A DNA stretch of 64,000 nt from Numida meleagris (Eukaryota; Chordata; Aves; Galliformes; Numididae). Shown in pieces: positions 24,886 through 35,661 of this stretch. The stretch covers positions 6,199,814-6,263,813 of the forward strand of contig NC_034420.1 in assembly GCF_002078875.1 (NCBI RefSeq), written 5' to 3'. Positions within the stretch are counted from its first letter, which is position 1, and each line of letters starts with the position of its first letter. The translations under genes were made by a program, and so were the position numbers. The notes beneath the pieces were generated by a model, which saw only the letters and a program-made list of their open reading frames with translations, was not told the origin of the DNA and did not search any database.

Positions 24886-26883
24886 AGCAGTTTCTTCAGT
24901 GTATCACAGGACAATATAAAAAGTGATTGTCACATAAAGCTATATGCTTAGACAAAGTGAAAAATTTGTCAGTGAAATTTTTTCAATGTAATTGTACTTT
25001 AATACAAGGATATTTTATCATGCTTTTTTTGAATAGTTTATTTACTAGAACTCTAAACTACGTCTTAATTCTCCTTCTATCAAACACTGGAGCTGAGATC
25101 TTGAAACTCAATTTAATATGGAATATTAGTTTCAATAATTTATGTTGTTTCTTCCTTAACCAAATTGTACTGAAATTTTATATAGTAGGCCATTACTATA
25201 GGCCGGTAAATCATATTTTGCTGAGAAAGGATAGTTAATATTTTGGTTCAGGGTCAGGTTTTGTTATTGGTTTTTTTATGCAAATAGTCTAGTTTGTTTT
25301 CTGGTAATAAACAAATATTAAAGATTGAAAATCAAATACGTTTGATAATCCTGACTGCGACAATGGAAATTTGTCGTTCAGGAGAAGTCAGTAATGTTGC
25401 TACTGAAGTAGAATTAGATTCTCTTGGTCAGAATTGTATGGAAAAGCTCTCACGAGCAGCAGCAGGTGCAGTACTGCTGTTGGGCTGTTGTACTGGATAT
25501 TACAGAAATAGGTAGAATAGGGTAAATAGAGCTTTTTGCTGGATAACTGGAACCTAAACTTATGCAGCTGCTGCTTTAAACTGTTACTTCATCAAGTGCT
25601 TATTAAAGTTGCCAATCCTCTGGTAATACAATCAAGCATCTTCTATGTATGAGAAGAGGGAAAGGTAACGTTAACCGTACTGAAGGCTGCAAAAGGTTGT
25701 GCAAAGGCTTCTGCTTGAGATTGATAACATTAAGTGAACTTTCTTTGTAACTCCTAATGTTCATCTCAAATGCCTAAAACATGATTTCAGTTAAAATTCG
25801 TAAAGGCAAAGATAAATACTTTTGTATTACTTGTATCAAACTTTATTCAAATTGTCTAAAAGACTAATTTTATTGTCAGAGGATGTCATTTTTTCTTCAT
25901 ATTATGGAAGAAATAATCAAGAAATGCCACGTGCTTTTGTAAAATTAGTTTTTAAATTATATGTTTGAGAGAAGTGATTCATATCCTATTACAGAATAAC
26001 TCTGCTTCCTGGGGATTTATTTTGAAGTAGTGCTGATCCTTGGTGCCAAAAGAAACAGTCTGATAATGTTGATGGGAAACCTGATCCTCTGATTTAGAGT
26101 GTTAAGAGTGTACTCTGGGGAGATCCAAATGAAAAGACAGAATGAGAACTTGTAGTTAGAAGCAAAATCCCTATTTAGAGACCAGGTTTTACAAAATACT
26201 TTTTTATTCCTAATTAGAAACTGTAGGGACAGCACTGTAGAAGGAAGTTGGCAACTTTCAGGTTTTTCTGATGTCTGAGTCGTATATGGTATATGCTTCC
26301 TATGACCCTAAGATGACTTAAAGCAGTTCCTTCAGTAAATCAAGGAGACAATCAGGGCCATTCTAAGATATCGCTATCGGAAGATACTCAATCGTCAATG
26401 TCATTAAAAAACGTTGCATTTTATTATATAGGTTTGTCCTCTCCCTTTGGAACCTCACCACCCTTTTCTTCCAGCCCTCAGCTGCGTAATTAGCTGTCAA
26501 CAGCACCACAGTTTAATAGCAAATTGGCTGTTATTTTCTATTTAACAAACTTCAGTGCTGACCTGCTGCTAAAATGCTCTTTAATTAGGTGCCAAAAGAT
26601 GTCAAGTCTTGTTATTTTCACAGTCTTCTAATATTCTTACTCTCCAATAAAAAACCCTCAAACCCTCTTCTTTCTGTCTGAAGAACCCCTCATGAGGATC
26701 TGTAGTTTGAAAGAAACTTTCTTGGAGTGTTTGTCAGTGTCATGCACAGTAGCCAGGTTAAATCATCACTACAATGATAGATGTGTGCCAACAGATTTTA
26801 ACCAGAATGTTCGACCACCTCTTCTCATTTTCCCTTCCTGCTGACTTCCTGCAGTCACATGCTGGAAGAAAACTCAAAACAAG

Positions 26884-26884
<1 letters not shown>

Positions 26885-26935
<51 letters not shown>

Positions 26936-26941
26936 AAAAAA
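26885..26941. repeat. (AC)23 microsatellite followed by A11
   Basis: A perfect 46-bp AC dinucleotide run (26885-26930) is followed by 11 A residues. It creates artefactual CVCVCV or HTHTHT reading frames on the two strands, which are not genes. Its length and purity make it likely to be polymorphic. Confidence 0.97.
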
Positions 26942-28825
26942 CCAGCTTAAGCATTTGCATAACTGTAGGTTTGGTTGTTTTGTTGTTGGTTTGTCTGTTT
27001 TCCCCATTATGGTGTACAATGTTCCTGTAGCTTTGTGCCACCTCTGTAATGTGGAGAAGTTATTTTGCTCTAAACTCAGGTCAGATCCCACTCTGTGGCA
27101 GCTGAGAGCTCCTGTATCACCTGACATTATTGCAGAGGTGGAAGTGGGAGCTGCTGTAAGGCTCCATTTGCCAGTAATGGGATGGCTCAGGGACAAAGGG
27201 AAGCTCTAAATCATGTTTTCTCCTTGCCCGTGCATCCTCCCTTTCACAGAGTAGCTCTAAGTGATGCCCTTTCTTGCTGACTTTCCGTCATCTCTGTGTT
27301 AGATTTTGATCCAGGAGGAAAGGGACAGGGCTGCAGAAATCACAGGAGACAGCAAAGAGTTGTACAAAGACAATTTGAAATACGTGCAAAGGGTTTCATC
27401 TACCACAAATACAATTATCACAGTGGCAAACCTTGCAGCTTCCTATTTAACATTTCACTTGATCTTTCTATCCTTATGTTTCTTATTCCTGCCTACCTCT
27501 TACTCTGTCCACCTTTTGAGGCTGTCTTATTTATGGGGTGCTGGTTTTAGTCATGTAAAGAGCAAATATACATAGAATAATGTGATCTGTCTGTTTCCGA
27601 AGAACTCTGAATGATACAAACTTCTGCCCACAGAGAAAAGGAATGCTGAATCATTTTCCTATTTAACACATCTTCATGAACATTCATCAAACTGTTCATT
27701 TAGTCTGGAGCCTGAAGCAATGAGTTTGTGAATGAAGCTCCCAGTCCCTGGTGCAGAGCTCTCCCCTACCATATGCCATCATTTCCCTGAAGGGAGATGA
27801 AGATTGATACATTAAGAGCTCTTTAAAAACCCAACCAGTCCTTGGAAAATTGTGGTTTTGTTCCAGAAATAGCGCAGGCAGGCTAAGTAATTGAACGTTT
27901 TTCCTCTTTGAGTAAGAACTTTAAGATATGCACATATAAAAATGAGTACCTGTGAGAGAGACGTGTGTCTATGTTATGTATTCTGAAGTAATCAGCACAT
28001 TTTTCTATTAAGACTGGAATTCTTGAACTAAAGAAAAGCAGAAAGAGACAAGGCTTATCTGTATTGTTACCTGTTCATATTTTCTCATCTTGATTTATTC
28101 CGGTTTTGTACTGCTGAAGCCCTTTTGGTCGTCTTGTAGGAAAAACAGTCATGGTAGTTTCTGTCACTGAAAAAGATAAATATTTAAATGACAGAAAAAT
28201 GTGGCTCTGTGAGAAAGATTCAGGCTATAACAGTTTTGCTGAAGACTGTCAGCTGTGATATACCGGGGTTATGCATGAGATGTTACATTATTTGTTAAAA
28301 GATGTGGACAGATTTATTATCTGATTTGAAAAAAAGTGTGGATATTCATGGCAGTGCGAGGTCTAAAAGGTACTTTGTTTTTTTCAGTTTTGTAGGCCAA
28401 AGGCAATATGCGATACACTTGAGAGCTGTACTGGTCTTTAATTTTCCCAGTATACCAACAGTTAAATTGTGCTGAATACTCCAGGTTAGAACAGGAAGAA
28501 AAAAATCCAAAGGAGATTATCTTGCAGATATTCTCTAAGAATGGGTTTAACATCATATTCATATTTGACCAAATAAATTTAGTGAGAGAGATGAGTTATT
28601 TTGGACCTGTTGTCAAGAAGGTATTTTGTGTTTTTTTACACACACAGTTCCATATCTTTCCATGTTCTTAGAGAAAGAAACGGAAATAAATTAGAATAGG
28701 CCCAATGCAATGGTATGCTAATCTCCCATTTCCTGTTCCAGTGTGATTTTTCTTCTCTTTCCTTCTAGTTTCAATAAAGCGATGAATCGAAACTTTAGCT
28801 TCTATAGAAGTTTTTTAGCAATTAT

Positions 28826-28847
28826 CAATTAAAATGAATTTTAATTG
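28826..28847. repeat. 22-bp AT-rich palindrome
   Basis: CAATTAAAAT and ATTTTAATTG flank a central GA, a perfect 10-bp inverted repeat that also contains TTAAT/ATTAA homeodomain-like cores. The function is unknown. Confidence 0.85.
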
Positions 28848-31800
28848 CATCACTCTGGTGAATTTAGTATTGGAAACCCGAGGTAAAACATTTAAGCCCC
28901 ATTTAGATTTGGAATAGAATTGTGCTGAGGTGTTCTTGACTAGCACAGAATCAAATAATATTTTGAGTATCGATACAACAGCATGAAAAGAAGGTTTTAC
29001 TGCATTGCTATTTCACATGAAATTATTTCCTTTAGTTCCTTTTAACTTGGTTTTAGGATGGTTTTTCCTCATATCTTTACTTGACTAAATTCATTCTAGA
29101 TCTAAAAGATGACAAATTAACTTGAGAATGGGTGATATTAAGACATTTCTCTTGTACCAATTGCACTGCAGTAATGGAGAGAAGCACATCAGCTGCTCTG
29201 CTAACCAGATGTACATATAAGGCTAAAACATAGGCATGATGAATGGAAATAGATGAGCAGAAAGCATTACAATCAGTGATTATTAACTTAGACATGCACA
29301 TAGAGATTAGCAGAGGTTTCCTCTCTGCAAAGTTACCTTGAATGAGACTGGACAAGACCAATCTGTTGTGTTTTGCCCTGTGGCCATATCAGCAATTCCC
29401 TTCAGATCTGCCTCTCTATATAAAGTAATTTTCCTTATTCAGCAGGGTAACCTCATTCACACAGGCTTGTTCTCAGTGAAGCTAATACCGATTCAAAACC
29501 TAGCTGCTGTATGCTTTTAAAACTTCTGTCTTGATCAATTGCCCATAGCAGGAAGTTAGCAGCAGTGTACTGGAAGGAAACCCAACTCATCTAAAATCGA
29601 CTACAAACCCTCAAGACTTGGTATATGTGGACTCACGTGAGATATAAATGATCTAAAGTAACCTGAACAGATTTTTCAAGCACTATTAACTGAGCAGAAA
29701 ATAGAAATTTTGGCAGTGCTAGGAAGGGGACATAACAAAATGTGTAGTAGACCTAGCAGCATGGAGCTTTCAAAATGATCTTTGATTAGAAGGTTAATAG
29801 GATTTATGAACTCTACTAACTTAAATTCTTGTAACAATTCCCATTGTAGTTGCCACAGACATGCCTCTGAAGCTTCAGGAGTTGATTTGTTTGAGTGAGT
29901 ATCCAAAAGTTTCCAGGTTTATCCCCACACATCTTTTGAAATTGGACATTCGGACTTAAAGTTTTCAGAAGTGTTTCTCTAGAAATTTCTGGCACTTCTA
30001 GTTTGAGTCAGTATTTCTCTTACCTCAGCATAGCCCTCCTGCTCCTGCCTGGGATTTGAAAGTACAAGAGAAGATGTGTTTGTACAAAAACAAACAAAAC
30101 CCCCACAAAACCAAGAAAAGCCCCAAACATTCAGAAGAGCTGAATAAATCTTCAGTACCCTAGGTCAGGTCTTTAAGTAGAACTTGTACGCTGTCATGCA
30201 CAGACACTTCTCTTTTATTCTCATAATTCAACATTTGCGCATTAAAAATACACTGAAGTTTAATTCTACAACTTCCTCTGCGCAGTGCTCTAACAATGTG
30301 GAGTGGTTTATAGTCCTATGTGATTTATCTCCTGTGCAGTCATGGTCCTAAGTAGATGTAAAATACAGTTCCAGGCAAAATATTTATATTCGTCTTCTTG
30401 ATGGAAATATGCAAATACTAGATAAAAGATTGCTGTGCATAAGTTTTGTATCCACTAAAGCATCAGACTACAGCATTTTATTAAATGCAAATAGATAAAG
30501 TAGAAAGTGCAAATTGATTTGCTTTAGTGTGCTTTGAGGGGGTGGAAGAGAAGATTGCTTAACTGATACGGGGAAAAAAAAGCTAACTTGTATTCAGAGC
30601 GGCTTCTCTGTATTGATCAGTGGGTAGTTATACTGCAATAGAAATGAGTGGTTTGAACTGGGGCCAGTAGATCAAGGCAGTCAGCCAGACCTCTAATAAA
30701 TAGTGTTCATAAGTGGTGCTGGGTAAATGACTTTAAATCTCTGCAAATGATACCTTTCATATCCAGACGATCAGGAAAATATGCTTATACATTCTCAGAT
30801 ATTTGTTGCTACTCTTGGCTGTCATGTATACATTTGCTACAAAAAAAAAAATGATACTCTTTGTGTGTTTTTCCTATGTTTTCTCCATAACCATTTGCAA
30901 TGAGGAAGCTTCGATGCTCAGAATTTGAATTCTTTCTGTCAGAATGTACTTTAAAACACACTAGCAAATGAAGTGTATCAGCCATGTTTTGTGATAGTTG
31001 TACTTTAAAATGATGTAGTTGTTGTTCTTCATGTGGATATTATAAGAAGTTGAAATGTGATAGCAGCTTCATTGAAGTACTTCAGAAAAAAATAGTGCTT
31101 GGGGAAATATGAGAGAGGAGGTTGGCAGTGTCACTAGAGCTCAGAGAAGAGTATTCCAGAATATTTGTCAAAAACCCCTTTTCTAACCCTATAAGGTAAA
31201 CTACAAATTCTGGGGACAGAGTGTGGAAATGAGCTGGAAATGAACACCAGAGGAACAAGCCTTTATCATTTAGTTTTCAATGCAAACCACTAAAGGATTG
31301 CCTGTTCCTGAAGTGAAAAACTATCTGTTCTGCAACAGTGGTTTCCTGTAACATTCATATCTTGCTCAAGGCTAATCAGGGGAGGTTTATAAATTGTTGA
31401 AATCACTTTATAGCACATTTAGAGCTCATTTCACAGCAGTTTAAGGGGCTGCAATGATGCTAATAGCCTTCTGCATTTCTTAAGTATTTGTGATTTAAAA
31501 ATGATATAACATTTGTAACACTTCAGAGTTATTTTCAAAAATAACATGGTAAATCTAATCATTATATAACCAGGGATAAAAATCCCAGCGCCATAAAGGC
31601 CCATTTTCAAGTATTTTTCATCAGTACTGGCCAATGTTTCACATATTTGGCAGAGTAATTCATGCAAAATAACCATATGAGAGATACAGCACGCCAAAAT
31701 ATTTGAGGCCTAAAATCCTGATCTGGGGAAAAGGAACTTTACAGATTTGTTACTGTAGCTCATCTATATTGCTAAGCTGATAAGTTGTAATAGACGATAG

Positions 31801-34800
31801 ATTCTTTCGTTTCTTCAGCCACCTGAAATTTACAGCAATTAACTGGAAGAGATTGCTGCTTACTTTGTACCCATGTTTAATATAACTTATTATAACTCTG
31901 TATTGACCTATCAAAATCATTTAGAAATGAGCAATGCTGAACACTGCAGTAATCAAGTCACTCATAAAACACTCATGGTATAGGAGGAGACAAAGTTGGC
32001 TGAGATCTTTCTTCAGATAATTTAGTTGCAAATTCCTATTGGCAAAGCAGAGGAAAATCTCATTTACTGATGTAAAACATTTTTATTGAATGAGCTGCAG
32101 TTGCATCCGTGAAGATATTATTAATGTACTTTCAAGCATTAACTGTTATCCATTTAGCCAACTGTCAAATGACACAAACTGTGAATGTAAGTGATGACCT
32201 CAATAACAGGAGCAGTAGTGAACCAGTCCTCACCTGATGCTGTTGTACAGGAACAAACCAAGTCCGGGAGGCTGTAAATTCAGTGATGCTACAGAAAATC
32301 ACATTGAGTTTGCATGGATTGGGCTAATTGTTTTTTGCCTTCTTTGACCTGTATATATGCTTAAGAGTCAGCCCTAGTTCGGGCTTACTGAGTTACGCCT
32401 GGTTGTCGCAGATTCTCAATTCGTGACCTCAGATGCCTTCAATTCTTGATAAAGTAACTGCATCTGCAACATTTCCCTCAAGTACCAAGTCAGTCAGTGC
32501 AGTTATATTTTTCCTAACTATCACAAAGTGTATAAGGGCAAGGAATGTAAATAGAGACCCTTTTAATAACAAAGTCCAATGGCATAATGTCCAGAATATC
32601 TGCCGAGTTTCTTCAGACACCTTAAAAATACAAGAGATGCAGATTTCTGGACTCTGTTGTGCACAGTATGTGCTCTTTCTTTTGATGATAGACAATTATC
32701 AGTTGTTAAATTTTCTTTATATCTAATTCTATATTGAAATCCTTTAGATCTGTAAAACACTGAATTTTTTGCATTCTCCAGTACTGCTTAGTCATTAATC
32801 CTTTGCAGCCTCAATGGCAACGTGCCTAATAGTGCAGTGCTGGGTTTTATTGAATAAATCTATTGAATTATGCTAGGGTGGCAGATAATGCAGTTGTTCA
32901 CGCCTGCAGTTGTTTCAGCTGTGGTGACTATTAGGATTCCTAGTTGTGCGCATGTCATCAGTTACAGGAATTACACATCCTAACAAAATAGTTAAGATGG
33001 AGAGTGTTCAAAACACCTTTTGCCTAGATCATGACATCACAGCTACTTCCTAATTCAGCCGGTCCACTGTAGTTAATTGTATCATACAGTTACTAAATAT
33101 GCACAAGTTTGTGGTAAATTATTCCACGTACGAGACATCTGTTAATTCACTACTTGCAGTTTATTAGACTATTACTTGTAAACTGCTTTGAGCAATAAAT
33201 TACAAGATTAGGGCTTTTAATGTTTAGGGATATCATTAGGCATTGTGTGCTGGAAGTAGATTTGACAAATGCTCTTTGCTAATGGAGTATATTTAAAGGA
33301 AAATCTGCATGAATTAATTATAATTACTGTCATATTAAAGGGTATAAAAACAACCGATGTCAGCGCTGTTGAATCAGTGTTATGGTGTGTATGATTATAG
33401 AACCCTGTTTACATAAATATTTCTTCAAGTAAACAAACATGCAGACTTTCCTTTGAAATCACAACTACGACATGACCTGAATTTTTCATCTTTTGTTTCT
33501 GTTTGAGCTATGTAGTTAAGTTTATGTATTTAAACAAAACAAAAACACAGGCAAAAAGTTGGTATCACTGGAGGTGCTGCGTGCTAAATAGCACCATGTG
33601 AACTCACAGGCTCAAGGCATGACAAATGCAGCAATTATCTGTGTCTGGAAGAAGACATTCTGTGTGGCTTCGTTGGAGTTTGTCATTTTTTCTGGGCAGC
33701 AAGTGTTCAGGACAGGTACACTGCCATTCATTTGTGGTAGGGGCTGGAGTAGGTGGCAGCATCTCCCTATGTGCTATGACAAGTGCCTGAATTCTTTGGG
33801 AAAAGACAGAGTAGCATTTAATGTCTGGTCTGTGTTTATCCTTTGAAATGGACGAATGATGCAGCTGTATGGAGATGTCCTTAAACAGGTCTCACAAATC
33901 CCTTTTGTCTCCCTGGTGTTGGGAAGTGCTTGAAATCAGATGCATACAAATAGGCATTAGCAAGTATCTGGCTCTGAAAACTGCAGCATCTACTGAAGAA
34001 GGAAAAAGCTGCAACTCTGCTGTATTAACTGTTATACATGAATAGTCTCATCACAGTGCAGCAGGGAATAGCGACACATACACAAAAACTATTACAGCCC
34101 GTCATTCATTTTCCAGTAGAATAATTCATAAACATTCATAAAAGCTTAGCTATGCCAAGCAGCAAACATCCCACCCTGCTTCCTCAAAAACCCTAAGATC
34201 TTTTATTTTAAAATTTAAATGTTTTATTATGACACTGTTTGATTAGAAGCACATAAATCTCTCAGCAGTGAATTCGCTGCATATATCCCTTGCTGAGAAT
34301 GTAGCTTGCAAGTAAGCATCTGATGATATTCTTGATATGTGATTTACTTAAGTAAGGTAGCGGAACAGCAACAACAACACAGAAATACTGCATCAAAAAT
34401 TATCTAGAAGAGGGAATGAGAGCATAACAAAAAGGGAGCAGAGAAAGACTTATTTGCCGTGTGTTGTTTCCAAAATGTTTTGGACATTTTATTGAGTATT
34501 TCTTACACGTGAATTATGCATGCACTTTAGAAAGATGCAAAGCATTACATATGATGAATGGAATCCCTCCTGATGGTATATAAGATATTGTTTTAAATTG
34601 AAAAGTGAACTATGTCATATCTACTAGAGATTATTTTATTTCCTTTCAACTCAGGTAAGCAAGAATATTGCATTTAAAGGAAGATTTCTCTGTGTATTCT
34701 CTCACTGGAACCTGCTGCACGGTATTGCAGGAAGATAATGCGTATTGGTGCAGTGAAATGGAGTTTTCCTAGGCTAAAAAATTCTCTTTACAGTAGGCTG

Positions 34801-35087
34801 CAACTGAAAGCAAAGTGCGTTGTAATTGATATAGGCAGAGGTCAGCTGATGCCTGAAGAAGCACCTTAGTAATACTAACATAGAAGCTGAGGCCATATTT
34901 TATTTATGTAATGATGGAAGAATCTAGCAATTGAATTTCACTTTTCATATTGAAAAAACATTTACCCAGATGTTTGTGATAACTTTCTTGTACATTAGGT
35001 GGACTTGCATATTCTCCCAAATTATATGAGGAAACACTTTCAACTTTGTGTGCAGTTTTAAGTTTCTTGGTTAATGTGCTAAGGAAG

Positions 35088-35661
35088 TGTTGCGGTTTCA
35101 CCCAGCAGATAGCTCAGCACAACACGGCCTTTCGCTCACTTTGTGCTCCCACACTGGGTTTGGGGAGAAAATTGGGGAAAACAACATAGAACTCCTAGGT
35201 TGAGATAAAAACTATTTACTAATACAAGAAAGGAGAAGAGAAATAATAGTAATGACAATATATGTATTTATATATTTAAGAAACAAGTGATGCACAATCA
35301 GTTGCTCACCACCCACTCATTGATACCCAGCCAGTCTCTGAGCAGCGGCTGCCCCCAGACAACTCCTCACAGCTGTACAATTTTTGCATGATGACACATG
35401 GCATGGAGTATTGCCTTGGTCAGTTTTGTTCAGCTGTCCTTGTTCCATCCCTTCCCAGCTCCTTGTGCCCTCTCAGTCCCCCTCACTGGCAAAGCATTGC
35501 AAGAAACTGGAGCATCCTTGGCTCTGTACAGCACTGCTCAGTGACAACTAAAACATTGGTGTGCTGTTGACATTGTTTTTCTCCTAAAGCCAAAACATAG
35601 CATCATGCCAGACACTGAGAAAAAAATCATCTCTGTCCCAGCTGAAAGTAGGGCAGGAACA
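35088..35661 (-). mobile_element. Solo LTR of an avian endogenous retrovirus
   Basis: Read on the minus strand this 574-bp block begins TGTTCCTGCCC, continues with CTGGGACAGAGATGATTTT, and ends CTGGGTGAAACCGCAACA, the conserved ends of a common bird ERV LTR (TG...CA). Internal landmarks also match in order on the plus strand: CCTAGGTTGAGATAAAAAC, CTTGGTCAGTTTTGTTCAGC, CCAGCTCCTTGTGCCC, CTTGGCTCTGTACAGCACTG and AAAGCCAAAACATAGCATCAT. No internal retroviral genes adjoin it, so it is a solo LTR. The TATA region has decayed, and no clean target-site duplication is visible (AGGAAG before, TGGGGA after), so it is old. The exact family and class were not assigned. Confidence 0.88.

Larger units (their letters stand above)
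24886..35087. other. Ten-kilobase repeat-poor non-coding block
   Basis: Apart from a (CA)n microsatellite at 26885-26930 I recognise no mobile element here. There is no convincing gene. The block contains two TAATTA sites followed closely by CTGTCA (26487-26499 and 33321-33332), a perfect AT palindrome at 28826-28847, and a local CpG cluster 3' of a TATATAT motif near 32352-32423. Such content would fit long-range regulatory DNA, but no conservation data are available to me. An open frame at 27306-27575 is preceded by a TTAG acceptor-like end, but I do not recognise the peptide. Confidence 0.5.

Noticed and set aside
26855..27209. Open frames of 113-116 codons running across the CA repeat on both strands
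   Set aside because: The CA/GT dinucleotide run is open in several frames by nature (CVCV, HTHT); the flanks show no protein similarity that I recognise.
27296..27575. Two overlapping plus-strand frames, one with a charged start (QEERDRAAEITGDSKELYKDN-like)
   Set aside because: The first part looks protein-like and an acceptor-like TTAG precedes it, but I do not recognise it. The second half becomes hydrophobic AT-driven sequence, and no donor site is clear.
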